This document shows positions 33,272 to 45,408 of a stretch of 64,000 nucleotides of DNA, in pieces; the first letter of the stretch is position 1, and each line of letters starts with the position of its first letter. The DNA is from Vitellaria paradoxa (Eukaryota > Streptophyta > Magnoliopsida > Ericales > Sapotaceae). The stretch is taken from contig CM034238.1 of the NCBI GenBank assembly GCA_019916065.1, positions 31,753,721 to 31,817,720 of the forward strand, read 5' to 3'. The notes under the pieces are model-generated. The model had not been told where the DNA came from, did not search any database, and was given only the letters and a program-made list of their open reading frames with translations. The translations under genes and the position numbers were made by a program.

Positions 33272-33408
33272 TTATTCTTCATTTTTTTTGATAGTTAAGT
33301 GGGGGAAGGGGGGAACATCCCGGGTTTTGAACCCGAGTGGTGAGCAAGCTTGAGGAGGGCTTTTGCCACTTGAGCTAACAGCCGTGCTCAGGTAATTATT
33401 CTTCATTT
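33272..33408 (-). mobile_element. tRNA-derived SINE with 13-bp target duplication
   Basis: TTATTCTTCATTT flanks the element at 33272-33284 and 33396-33408. On the minus strand the body (33395 to 33285) has an A box TTAGCTCAAGTGG and a B box GGGTTCAAAACCC, about 40 bp apart, and ends CTATCAAAAA. These are the marks of a polymerase III-transcribed, tRNA-derived SINE mobilised by L1 machinery. About 111 bp long, so it may be a short family or 3'-truncated. Confidence 0.85.
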
Positions 33409-34302
33409 ATTACTACTAGGTGGCTAGAATTATTATGATAAATGAATAAAGTGGAAAATGATATCAAGAAAAACACCATAACAGATGATTAATGCAAAAC
33501 CTTAAAAAGAAAAAAAATAAAGAAAGGGCTAATTTGGTATTCACACATCCCTTTTGTGACCATGTAGCAAATAAGGCTAGTTTAACATTTACAAATAAAA
33601 TGGAAAAATTAGGTTATGGCACTATTATGTAGTCACAAATAAAAAATGAACTTCAATCTACTCCTGACACAGAAATTAATACCGTAATGCGATTTTTAGT
33701 CATAAACACAATTATATCTCCTTTGATGAAATCTATCTTTGAAAGTATCAAAAGAAACAGACAAAACAAATAGCCAAAAAGTACACAGTAGAAATCAAAA
33801 CCCTAAATCTATAAGCAATAAATCTTGTTAATTCTTAAGAAATACTACTGACTTGAATAATACCTTGAAAACTCTGATTTCATGAATTTAGCAAATCAAA
33901 CGAATTTCTTATTTAATACACCCCAAAACCCATTGAAATCATAAGCCCCCCCCCCAAAAAACCCAATACTTATATGTATGCCACAAATGCAAAGAGTTGC
34001 ATTTTTGCTATTAAGCAAATGAAGTCAAGAAGTATTTTCGGCATATAAAAATTGATAATCCTCCATCAAAAACCCTAATCCTTTGTCAAAATTGATAAAC
34101 CAATAACCCTAGTACATTTAATTTTGACTTCAAATGAGAACAGTGGAGAATGTGAACCCAAGGTTTGTGTACAATTTTGAAGTGAGTGCCTTCGAAGTTT
34201 TGATATAATCTTTGCTAAATCTGAAATTTGATTGCACAATCTTGACTTCATCGAAGCAGTGTTGTTCATTCTTGTGTTACCAGTTATCTTCTTAGTCACT
34301 GG
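33409..34302. other. Non-coding stretch left of the solo LTR
   Basis: Contains a C-run near 33948. No gene family is recognised in either strand. It is contiguous with 36999 onward once the solo LTR is removed. Confidence 0.4.
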
Positions 34303-36998
34303 TGTAATACCCCGGACTTTGTATTAACATAAGGTTTTTGATGCATTTTGGAAGTTATGTATGTTAACTTAGTGGAATGGATCATTTATAGTGCTTTAGA
34401 GTTGAGAACTTCGAAAGTAATGGGTTAGGTAATCAAAATGTGACATTTTAGCCAAGTGCTGGACAAAGGGGACACCTTGGGCGCACAAGGTGTGGGCATC
34501 CAAGGCACAGTGGATTTGACAGACAAGAGTTGCTCTGCATTTTTCAGCCGACCCCTCTCCCTTATGAACCTATATCTAGCTAGAGGTGAGGAGGGGGTCT
34601 GAAATCTACTGTTTGGGGGATTAATTTATTGATACATATATATATATATATATTGGTGAGATGATGCAAGATAGAGAGAGAAGTTTCTTGGGAGAGGGAG
34701 AACCGGGTGGAGAAGCAAGGAAGAACAAAGGAGAAAAAGAAAGACAACCGGGTAGATCTTTGAAGGTAGGTCTTTCTAACCTTCATGAAACTCAAATTCC
34801 TCTTGCAAAAGTGAAATTAGAACCTCAAGAAACCTGCCTATGTAATTTATTTGTAGTTTGGATGAAGGAGAGAGGAGATGGAGTCCATCAAAGCTTGAGG
34901 GTTTGAAAGCTCAAAACACCTTTTTGTTGATCCATCTTCTTACAACTTGAGGTAGGGATTCAATGCCTCATTCTCACATGTGATATGTACCAAGGAGTAG
35001 AATACCATTAGAAAACCCTTTTCAAATGTTGGTTACATTTATGGAAGAGAATAGGAGTTATACACATGTATATATATATATGTATAGGTTGAGAGAGTGA
35101 AAATGGTGTTTTGATCCATAGCTTGACTTGTTGTTGATGAAAGCTCAAATTTATGAACCTTGTGTTGATGTTAGAAATATGAAATTTTAGGGATTTTCAC
35201 TTTAACTTGGTCAATTTGAGGTCCTAAGGGTGAGAAACCATGAAACCAGAAAACAGGGTATGAAACTCGAAACTTGGCCCAAGCTGTGGGCGCACAAGGG
35301 GGACACAGTCGGGCGCCCAAGCCCCTTGGGTGCCCAGCCCTTGGGTGCACAAGGTGTGGGTGCCCAAGCCCCTTGGGCGCACGGCTGAGTGTCAGCTTGG
35401 ATGCCCACCGAGCCTAGGTCACTTTTCCTGACTTTGCTTAGTTTGACCTCCTGCCTTAGACTTATGAAAGAGTTGGTTACTTGTTTTTACATGAAACTTT
35501 TACTTGATTAATTGCATGGATTTTAAAAGGGAAATGAGCTTTAAAAAGTGATTAAGGATTGATTATCTTAAACCTATGGGATTTAACTTGTAAGGGTAAG
35601 TGAATGTCACCTTAAATTGCATGAATTGGAAGGTTTCTTTGAAATGAGAGTCTTAATTGAATAGAATTGTAAATATGTCTTGATGTAAACTAAATGTTAA
35701 GGTATATAAACTTGTGATTGATTAAATAAAATGTGACTTGATAAAGGGAACTCATGTTCATAATATTGAAGAATGTTGAATGTTTAGCGATGCTTGAACA
35801 ATGTTACCATGTGATGAATCTTGGGATAAACCGAAATGTGGATATGTGTTATGGGAAAGTATATGATGTTGAATGTGAATCTATGAATGATTGTTTGTGT
35901 GCCGGGGGCCGTGGTGGGGTGCGGTAAATAGGAAGGGTTTTGAGATTACCCTCGGGTTGAGAGTCCCGAAACCTGCGCAGGGTTTGGTGTCAATGCCAGT
36001 GGGTTAGTAGCCCACAACATTGTGAGTGTATTGGTTACTCGTGACCTTGGATTGTGATCCTAAATGATGGTGAGCGGTTTACCATTTCCATTGGGTCGGA
36101 CCCATAAAAGATGGTGTTGTGTATGCACCCAACCCCCGATGATTTATGTGACTATGGTTGTGTGATGGATTGATGGAAAGTGATAATGTGGATGTGAATA
36201 CATGATTGAATGTTGAATTTGTGATAATGTGGTAGGGAATATGATTAGATGTAATGTTGGGAAATTCAATAATGAAGAATAATTGGAATTGAAGGCTACA
36301 TTATGATGTTATTGAATGTCGATAGATGTGGTAAATATGGTTATGTGGTCAACTATGATTAAACATTAAAGAGAGGATTGAAATGTGATTTGAACTTATG
36401 AATGAGATTTCAAAGATTAACCATTAGTTGAAATTGAATTTCTTTTTACGATATTGTTGTGTAAAAAGGTGCATATTCTAAATTAGTTATGTTGATGAAT
36501 GGTTTTGGTTCTAGAACATCTTGAGATAACTAGATACGCCATGAAATGCATGCATGTTTGGAATACATATCATATATGTGTGCTTGAGACATCATGGGCA
36601 CAAGTGGACTCGTGCTTACATCCCTACAGAATTTGATACAGGTACAGGCAATAATAATCAGGTGGGCAAATGGGGTTGGAATAGAAGGTTGCGCATGAGC
36701 CCTACCAAGCTTAGCAAAGCTCTTGGTCATCTAGTTTAAATTTATTTTGGAATTGTAATATTGTACACTGCTAGACTTGTTCGATTTGGTTGTAATGGCC
36801 TTAAGGCCTAAGTTACGTATTAATGGTGTATGGAGTTTGTGACCTGGCAATGGTCAAGGTTAAACTTATGTTATCCTATCTTATGTCTCGGGATCACTAG
36901 CTTACGTTGCGTTGCTCTGATCGTGGGATTGGTTATGTTAGTGCATGTTGTGTGTATTTATCACTTACCCCTCAGGTCACGAGATCCGGGGCGTGACA
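34303..36998 (+). mobile_element. Solo LTR of a Ty3/Gypsy chromovirus, 5-bp target duplication
   Basis: It starts TGTAATACCCCGGAC and ends GATCCGGGGCGTGACA, an imperfect terminal inverted repeat typical of chromovirus LTRs. Perfect 5-bp repeats ACTGG lie at 34298-34302 and 36999-37003. No internal region or partner LTR adjoins, so it is a solo LTR left by recombination. At nearly 2.7 kb it is long. The end motif CGAGATCCGGGGCGTGACA is shared with the LTR ending at 42446. Confidence 0.92.
35270..35420. repeat. GC-rich zigzag motif cluster within the solo LTR
   Basis: CCCCTTGGG, GGGCGCCCAAG, TGGGCGCACAAGG and similar motifs alternate in both orientations. A smaller cluster is at 34473-34513. 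The same core appears at 9480-9790 in an LTR of another family. Confidence 0.65.
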
Positions 36999-38405
36999 AC
37001 TGGTGCTACTAGTTATCAGCGAGAAAGAAAAAGAGGGATAAGACCCAAGAGGTGAAGAAGTAAGAGAATAGTTGAAAGAATGAATTAGGCTTAAAGTATT
37101 AAATCTGAAATGGGAACCCAATTTATTTTCACCAAATTGGTGACCACCTATGTAAAATTGGAGACTACTGATAGCAATGGCTATTTATGGCTTTGGTGAC
37201 CACCTTTGGTATTCACCCATTTCTTGAGTCACAAAAACTTGATTTTTTTAGTAATGAAAAGAAAATATGGTTTTTTTTCCTTATTTGTAGCCACATATAT
37301 GCCCTTTAAGCCTTCTAACACATTTTGGCTTTACCCTTGCATGTCTTAGGACTTTTAAGTCCTTCATTGATGAGTTGTGAGTTTGGTTGGGAGTTTTACA
37401 AGAAAATGGTAAGGTTGAAAAAAAAAAAGAGAAAAAAGAAAAAACGAAAAAAATGTATATATATTTTGGACATCACTTGTTTTGTTAAGTGATCAATACT
37501 ATAGTCCTATAATAAAAATTAAAAAAAGAAAAATATATAGTAGAAATAAAGCTTCATTGGTGTTAAAAGGGTGTTGAAATGAGGAGCATTGGGTGGAGTG
37601 TGTTCTTTGCACTCTTTTATTTGTCCTAGACATACAGTCTGAATTTCCATTCCTTTTATTATTTAGCCAACTCCTATGGCCAAGTTATAACCCTTGAAAG
37701 ACCTAATGGACTCTAGGTGGGCAAATCTTGTATAGTGCATTCACTATTCTCAGGTTTGTAGTGTTGATGCTCCCATTTAATAAGCATTGGAACATTCTTT
37801 CATGAAGATATGCCACTTTATTTTTCAATTTTCTTCACTTACATTTTTTATGGGTTCATGCACTTTTAGTACTGCATTCTTACAAAAATTATGAGAGAAA
37901 ATCTTTGTGAGTGAATTTCATTTTAGAGTGGCCATTATGTGAGATTTTGAAGTTGAAAACGAGTTCTTGCATGTTCTTGTAACCTTTTTGAAGGAATGAC
38001 ATGACTTGGCGTATATAATTTTCGTATGTTGATTAGTGCTTATGTTCAATATGCACTTGGATGAAATAAGCAATTCTTGAACCTTGCAACTTGTTGATTA
38101 TGGAACTTAAACTATTTTGACCTTAAAGTGATTTGTGCCATACATGCGACCATTCCTAGATGTTTGTGGGTAGCATCACTATAAACACTCACGAGACCTT
38201 GCTCGTCCACTGGGGGGAACCTAGGGGTTTAAAGGGCTTACTACACTTACTAGTGGTCGTGTGTCTCCTACAAAAATGGACATTTCTTTAGTTGGTTTTA
38301 TTTTAACTGGGCTATATGTTGGAGGTAACCGTGCATCTATATTTGAGACCCTTAGGCTTAATTACTTTTATTGCTAGGGACTAGCAATGTATAAGTCGGG
38401 GGGTG
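36999..38405 (+). mobile_element. 3' internal region of a plus-strand Athila/Tat-type Gypsy element (from about 37260)
   Basis: From roughly 37260 the sequence matches, in opposite orientation, 63195-63900: both carry GGCCAAGTTATAACC-like, CTCACGAGACCTTGCTCGTCC-like and TTGCTAGGGACTAGCAA motifs. The segment ends with a polypurine tract GTCGGGGGGTG directly before an LTR start at 38406. TAGGGACTAGCAA followed by a G-rich tract is the usual 3' end of this group. The first ~260 bp are unassigned. No coding domain remains. Confidence 0.6.
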
Positions 38406-38965
38406 TGATTAATTACATAAATTGATGATAAATATATGAAAAAATGTGATTAATCAATGGTTAAGTAGAGCAAACAATGGTTATTTCCTTATATTAACTT
38501 TTGTTATTTTTAGGTGAGTAAAGGTTACGAACATGGAATTTGTGAGAGAATGGAAGGAAAAGAAGACAAGTCATCCAGACCCTTCAGACGCTTATTTGAA
38601 GGGTGTCCCATGCAAAGGAGCTTATGCATGACAAAAACTTGAGCTAGAAAAAATAAGGGAAAAATCTTCTAAGTGTGGCAGTCATCTTTGGACGCCCATC
38701 CGATGGGTGGCTTGTTTGAAGGCAACTTCGCATGACCAAAAGTGAATAGAATTTCAAGTGATCCAAAGAATCCAAGTGTCAACCTACCTTCCAAAAAGCC
38801 CTTTGAAGGCTACACTCCCTGTGGTTTCAAACATCGTATGATCGAAAGTGAACAGAATTTCAAGTGATCAAAAGAATCCAAGTGTCAACTTATCTTTCAA
38901 AAAGCCCTCCGAAGGCTGCACTCCCTATGGACACTTGTTTGCATGGTCCGTAGAATTCCGGGAGA
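38406..38965 (+). repeat. 3' LTR fragment of the same Gypsy element
   Basis: It begins TGATTAATTACATAAATTG and matches 25739-26100. A two-copy tandem repeat (period about 105 bp; GAATAGAATTTCAAGTGATC at about 38744 and its partner at about 38849) follows. The LTR is broken near 38965, where opposite-strand LTR sequence of another family begins. Confidence 0.6.
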
Positions 38966-40640
38966 CTTAATTATATTAACTGCTAAACCTTAATAAGTGC
39001 AAACCCAACTATTATCTAATTATATGTAATCATCATATATAATCAATAACCTTGACATCATCATAAAACATCCTTAAACCCAAATATCCTGACTATCACC
39101 ATAATTCTCAACAACAAATCATATTATTATCTTTCTTAATCTCATCATCATCAAATCAAAATTACATTCACGTTTACGTTTATGAGATGGGTACAGCCAA
39201 TGTAATATTTATGGGTTAACACCCATAAATATACGTCGTTTAGGGTCACGTTAGCCAAAATATTCATCATATTGTAGGCTACTAATCTGCTAGCATGAAT
39301 ACTAATCCCTGTGCAAGTTTCGGGTCTTTCAACTTTAGAGTAATCTCTATACTCTTCTATTTTCTAGTACCCTTCATCCCTATCTCATAGCATCAATCAT
39401 ATTTTCATTATATATCTTTCAACATTGTAACCATTATCATTATTAGTTCACCATCTCATTCAATCAAGAAACAACCTAATTTTCTTATATTGTTAATATT
39501 GGTTGTACTATGTTATTATTATTATTATCATCATCAGCATCATTATTAATTTTATTATAAATTAATATAAATATTACTATTATTATAATTTACCTAATGT
39601 AACATTATAATTTGATACTATAATTTATTATTTAATATTTTATATGATGATAATATTTTTATTAACTAATGTAATATTATTATTGTCATAAGGATAATAA
39701 CACTAATAATATCAATTTAAACAATATCATTATTTAAAATTATTAATATTAAAATTTCATATTATAATTTAACTAATGGAACATTATAATTTAGTATTAT
39801 AATTTAACACTGTAATTTGTTACATAATATCCAAACTAATAATAATATTTTATTATTATATAATTTTAGCATTTTTACATTATTATGTAATACTTTTCAT
39901 ATTATTATTTAATATTACTATCTTAATACTTTTCATATTATACTTTTCAAATTTTTAGTTTAATAAAATAAAATAATTTATCCAAAATTACTTTTTTCTA
40001 TTTAAAATTGTTTATATAATTGTTTTAATGAATGCTAATAATATATATATATATATTATTATATAACTTATAAAAGAATTTATGTTTTTAATTAACATGT
40101 TATATAAGATAAAAATAAAACAATAAATTGATTTTTAGTACTAAAAAAATAAATAAATAATGATTTCTCCCCAGCCTTCAATCCACTTGCCATAACCCCC
40201 AAATACAAACCCCTAACCATCTCAGCCTCTCCACATCCAATCTCACCACCAACATTACAACATCACCACCAAAATATTAAATACAACATAAACAACATCA
40301 AATAATACATAAAAAAATAAAAAAAATTGTGTCATCGACCTATAATTAAATACAACATTATCACATTTGGTTAACATAAAAATAAAAAAGAAAACGAAAA
40401 TAGTATATAAAAAAATTACAACATATCATTCCTAACATTACATTCACATGCAAGAACAAAAAATAAAAAAATATATATATAAAAGAAAAAAAATTGCAAC
40501 ATTATCAAATCTCCCAACATTTCATTAACACACACAAAAAAAAAGAATAGTATATGAAAAAAAAATTTATAACATATCACTCCTAACATTACATTCACAT
40601 GCAAGAATAAAAAAAAAAAAAGGAAAAAATAGTGTATAAA
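38966..40640 (-). mobile_element. Chromovirus LTR fragment, minus orientation (approximate)
   Basis: Segments such as GTAGGCTACTAATCTGCTAGC with GAATACTAATCCCTGTGCAAG (about 39275-39325) correspond to the minus strand of LTR sequence also seen at 43430-43470 and, in plus orientation, at 41590-41640. Neither end shows a TG or CA terminus I can defend. The right half is very AT-rich and holds a tandem duplication. Confidence 0.45.
40421..40640. repeat. Two-copy tandem repeat, period ~150 bp
   Basis: AACATATCATTCCTAACATT at 40420 and AACATATCACTCCTAACATT at 40571 begin copies that both continue ACATTCACATGCAAGAA and A-rich sequence. Confidence 0.75.
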
Positions 40641-40975
40641 AGAAAAAAGAAATTACAAACATACATGAGGGAGGACGAAGAGAAGATCAAGAGGAAGAAA
40701 AAATCCGTCAATTGATCTCATGAACACAAAATCTAGCACAAAATAAAAAAGAGGGTTATATATGCAATATATATATATATATATATATATATGGAGAGAG
40801 AGAGAGAGAGAACTAGGGAGGGAGAAGGAGGAAGGAGAAAAAGGAGGAGGAGAACTTACCGGTAGCAGCGACTGACAGTGGTTCCAACGATAGAGGCGGG
40901 AACAGAGGATGGGGAGGAAAAAAGAGAGAGGAGGGGGAGAAAAAAAGATCCTATGCAGATTATAATGGCACTATT

Positions 40976-41194
40976 AGTGACCACTTTTGGCGGTTGCTAA
41001 AGCTGTCGTGTATGCTCTTTTAGCAACTGCTAAAAGTAGTCAGGTGAATTTTTTTATTGCCAGTAACCCAGCTACAGTGCATTTGTGACCCCCCTCTCGG
41101 TGAATGCCTAAAGCAGTTGCCAATACTCTTTTTGCGACCGCTAAAAGCGATCGCCAAAAAATTCAATCTGCCAATACTTATATTTCTAGTAGTG
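40976..41194. mobile_element. CACTA (En/Spm-type) terminal fragment
   Basis: The right end, read on the minus strand from 41194, is CACTACTAGAAATATAAG, a typical CACTA terminal repeat, followed by subterminal hairpins built from GCGATCGC and GCGGTCGC units (about 41134-41156). The candidate left end CACTATTAGTGACC at 40976 is followed by GGCGGTTGCTAAAG, a related motif. The flanking triplets do not match (TGG, CTA), so this is a deletion derivative or a one-ended fragment. Confidence 0.6.
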
Positions 41195-41205
41195 CTAGTG
41201 TAATC

Positions 41206-42446
41206 TTCCTTGTGGGTGGAAGAGCCAATTTTGCTAGCGTGGGTAGTGAGCGTCATGAAAATTGCCTCTGTCGTTGTAGCTATTCATCTTTCATTCATGT
41301 ATGAATGAAATGATAAATTTGTAATATTAGAACTCTTGTTGACAAGTGATGGTAAATGAATAAAACCTTGAATAAGAAAAGTAGAAAGATAAGAATATGA
41401 TAAATTTTAAAGTACCGTTGTTGATTGGAATGTAGTTAAGTGTTGTTTGAAAGTTTGAGATGGTGAAATATGACAATGGTTATGAGAATTGTAAATGAGA
41501 TAAAATGACCTTAAGAGTGATATTATGATACGGGGATGGAGACTAAGAGAAAATTGGAAGGGTATAGGGTTAAAAGACCCAAAAGCTACACAGAGATTGG
41601 TATTTATGCATGTACATTAGTAGCCTACAACATGGCGTATATTGTGGCTAATCGTGACCCTTAAAGACGATGTACATTATGGCTAATCAAGGCTATTAAC
41701 GACGACATATATTGTGATCAATCATGACTCGGAACGATGACGTTGATTGTACACACCCATGGATTTAGAATGGAAATGAAAATGTGACTAAAAAAACAAC
41801 GGTGATAATGTTAAGAATGATAATAATCAAATTGAATGTTAAGGTTTGTAATGATGATTGGTATTTGAACTTAAATACTGTACTATAATGATGTTGTGAG
41901 ATGTTATTCATCTATTTGATTTTGTTGATCCATAAAATTGGTGATTCATTATGATTAAGTTGAAGATGTTGATTTATTTGTGATAATTAATCCACAGGTT
42001 TTTGCTTTACATATCATATATGTTGGTATTATGCATCATGGGTACAAGTGGTCGGTGCTCATGTCCCTACAGACTTTATTGCAGGTCTAGGAACTAAAGA
42101 TCTAGATGGGCATTGAATTAAGCTAGGAGTTGCATAGCTGTTGCAGACATTGCTTTTTAATTGCTTAAGTTTAATATTAATTACGAGACCGTAATATTAT
42201 TTTAATTAGGAAGATTATTCGATTGGGTTGTAAGGGCCATAAGGCCAATGTTATTTATTTTTGTGGGATGCGTTGCACCCTGGTAGCTTGGCTGAGCGGA
42301 GGCTTGGTTTATTTTATTATTATTATTAGTTATTATGCAAGTTGCTCCAGGGCTATTATAATGTTTTGATTAGCAAAATGATAATATGTGCATGGTTTAT
42401 ATGTTTATTCACTCACGCCTTGGGTCACGAGATCCGAGGTGTGATA
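41206..42446 (+). repeat. Chromovirus LTR, right part, followed by a primer-binding site
   Basis: The end CGAGATCCGAGGTGTGATA closely matches the end of the solo LTR at 36998, with CA changed to TA. GCATCATGGGTACAAGTGG (about 42031) matches GACATCATGGGCACAAGTGG at about 36587. The left boundary is lost in the CACTA fragment. Confidence 0.6.
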
Positions 42447-42447
42447 G

Positions 42448-42461
42448 TTTAATATCAAAGC
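42448..42461 (+). promoter_or_regulatory. Degenerate primer-binding site
   Basis: TTTAATATCAAAGC directly after the LTR end is a decayed form of TTTGGTATCAGAGC (initiator tRNA-Met). Confidence 0.6.
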
Positions 42462-42748
42462 CTAGGTTAGAATATATAAGGACATTGGGAGTCTTGTATT
42501 TCATATTACATGTCTAAATATTCTACTTAGCGTTCAATTTTAATCTAATTTTGGGATTCAATAGTTTAGATAAAAACAATGGAAAAGCGAGGATGTAATA
42601 ACACTAAACCTTAGCCAATGGAAGAAGACATTATATTCCTAGATGATGATATTTTTGTTAAAGTAGCAACAAGATGTCTAGTTGAATCCCCTCCCCAAGT
42701 TGAAACATCTAATGTGACAGAAGCAACCCCTGTGCTATCAACCATAAC

Positions 42749-44682
42749 TGTAACGCCCCGATTTTTCACAACTTGTGGAGTGAGTGAAAAAGTTATACAC
42801 AACGTGTGCTAAAATATCCGTTACCCTAATCAGAGTTGCACCACCACCTTGGAGCAAACATCTATACTATATAATAATAATAATAATAATAATGATTTTG
42901 TTAATAACTAAAAGTAATTAATAACAATAAAACTTTGGTATAACTGGGCAACAGTGCTCCAGCCACCACCTCAATTAATAGTAGAGATTTTGGCCTTAAA
43001 GCCTTTACAATCGTATCAAACAAATCCCTAAATTATATTATAGTTATGAATAATGTTACAGCAACGAAAAGTAACTCCAATAATGGCTTACCTAGGTCTC
43101 AGGTTTATGACCTGCAAAAGAATCTGTAAGGACGTGAGCACTAATCCACTTGTGCCCACAATGCATAATAACAATATATATGATATGCACACAAAAATCA
43201 AATTAGCAATAATTTCATATCAATAACTCACGAATTTCAAATCATCGCGCATCCCAACATCAAAACATACATCAACGTACATCTCAAAAATGATTCAATT
43301 GTTATCTTTCATTCATCTTTTTGCCATCACATCACAATCATCACAGTCATGGGGCAGATACTATACAATATCGTCGTTCACGAGTTCAGACCCGATGGCC
43401 ACGAGTAACCCAATAATTATCATCATTGTAGGCTACTAACCTATTGGCATGAATACCAACCCCTGCGTAGGTTTAGGGTTTTGCAACCCAAAGGTAATCT
43501 CTATACCCTTCCTATTTTTCAGTATCTACAGCCCCACAATCACAACATCGTTCACATTTCCTTTATCTCCATTATTATCATCTTAATAAAACAGCTCGTT
43601 AAAATCAATCAACAACATCACATCATCACTTTCATAATCATTCTTTATTAATAAAATAAACCACTCAAATATTCCAAAATTGAACATTCTCAATTACACA
43701 TTTTTCCATGCACATAACTATAAATTGTCAAACTGCAACTTCAGGGGTAAAATTGTAATTTTACATAACTCTAGGGGCAAAATCATAGTTTCGAAAAAAA
43801 CCCTGGGGCCACTTCGTATTTATTCCAAACTTTGGGGGTCACTACGTAATTACCCAAAACTTTGGGGCCAATTTGTAATTTTTCAATAAGTTTGGGGTCA
43901 AACTGAAATTTTTAGTGATTTAGGGGTAAAACTGTAATTTTGTAAAACTTTTGGGGTCAAATCGTAATTACATAAAAACCATTGGGGCTAAAGGAAAATT
44001 TTAGAAACTTTCATGGAATATGCTTTGGCATATTCTCTTCTACAATTCTTTCTAGTTCCAGTGAACTCATTTTCTTTTGGTAGTGATATTTTGGTGGTTT
44101 GGTTTGGATAGAATTCATCCAATGTAGTCTAAATTTAATTACATTCATGCAAAATGATCACATAACAATTTATCAAAATATTTTTATATCATATATATGT
44201 AAATAAAATGCATTAAATCCCTTCCTCCAATTTGGAGAAAAGTGAAGAAATCCCAACACTTTAAAATTTTACTTCTCCGTATCTCTCATCTTGGACCGAA
44301 TTACCACGATCTGACACCGCCATGATGATCACAACGTCAAAAATACCAAAACCTCATTATTCCTAAACTTAAATCGTCATTTTCTCCATCTTCTTTCTCT
44401 CTCCTCTTTATTTTCTCTCTCTTCTATTTTTTTCTTTCTCGGTTCACTTCTCCCACCCCAAGCACATACACATATGCTTATATATATATATATATATATA
44501 TTAAATGTTAACTTGGAGGCCAAGTAAAAAAATAAATAAATAAAAATAAAAGAAAAAGATAATTTCTAAGCTAATCATGCTTCCATGTGATCATCTTTGA
44601 TCATTAATTTTATATAATATATATATATATATATATTAAAATAATATGAATATTAAAAATTTTAAAATTTGGGGTTATTACA
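42749..44682 (-). mobile_element. Solo LTR, minus orientation, 5-bp target duplication
   Basis: On the minus strand it starts TGTAATAACCCCAAATT (44682) and ends AATCGGGGCGTTACA (42749). Perfect repeats ATAAC lie at 42744-42748 and 44683-44687. It is inserted into the leader region of the element downstream and has no adjoining internal sequence. It contains the minisatellite at 43735-43995 and TA/T-rich tracts near 44480 and 44620. Confidence 0.92.
43735..43995. repeat. Minisatellite of ~30-36 bp units inside the solo LTR
   Basis: About eight units, each centred on GGGG then a (C/T)(C/A)AA(A/T) and a GTAATTTT-like block (e.g. AGGGGTAAAATTGTAATTTT near 43743, TTTGGGGCCAATTTGTAATT near 43861, TTTTGGGGTCAAATCGTAAT near 43949). 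The 69-codon frame across it is a by-product. Confidence 0.8.
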
Positions 44683-45408
44683 ATAACTCAACTAGTGGTA
44701 CACTATTATGGAACGTCTTATCAAATTCCATATCCCAAACACTACCTATACCAGTATATGTGCCCTATCAAGTCACATGCCTACCCCAAAATGCATTTCC
44801 AGTGATGATAGTACATAATGTGTCCATGATTGTAGCCCTTCCATTAGCTAACCCAAAAATGACCTCATATGTAGTGGCAGCACAGAACATAGGTAGTTAA
44901 AGTTTTGGCATATAGGACACTAGCACTCGTGAGAGGGTGAGAGTTCTAGCAGTTGGGATAACCTACGAGGAGCTTCTGGCAACTGTCATAGATTGGGGTA
45001 TATACCTGCAAACTACCCTAGGCGTTGCTATTTGACTTGTACTTATTGTTGCGGGAAAAGGCACATACGTAGGTACTGTCTTTATCATTGAGGTAGGAAA
45101 GTAAAAAGAGGGGAAATTTTGGGAAAGGGCAATTCGCCCTAATGGTAGTTAGATTGGTCATAAGGTTTAATAATCAGTGTCATGTTGTGTTTTCCTTCAA
45201 ATTTTAGTTAGAAATGTAGTTTTAAAACTGATGCAATGTTGAAACTATTAATAGAATCATAAACGATGGAAGTTTGATGTTGTTATGTTATAATCCTATG
45301 AATTTGTAGAAGTGTTACTTTAATATTAAGTGAAGTTGTGCCATGTTTTAATCTCAGAAGTTTCAACTAAACCTCATTATTTTTATACTTTATTATATTT
45401 TTAGATAA

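Larger units (their letters stand above)
42618..45170 (+). pseudogene. Short leader ORF and isolated CCHC knuckle, split by a solo LTR
   Basis: A frame at 42618-42748 reads MEEDIIFLDDDIFVKVA and runs into the solo LTR; sequence resumes at 44688. At 45038-45079 one frame reads CTYCCGKRHIRRYC, a CX2CX4HX4C zinc knuckle like those of retroelement gag proteins. Downstream at 45409 a separate, typical Tekay/Del gag begins, so this region is either a different non-autonomous element or an unusual extended leader. Stops and frameshifts are frequent. Confidence 0.5.

Noticed and set aside
34661..34906. 81-codon frame in the solo LTR
   Set aside because: It lies wholly within the solo LTR, in a purine-rich stretch, with no domain likeness.
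37240..37255. CACTA terminus at TTTTTTTAGTAATG
   Set aside because: It resembles CACTA ends but has CATTA instead of CACTA, no hairpin array and no partner end.
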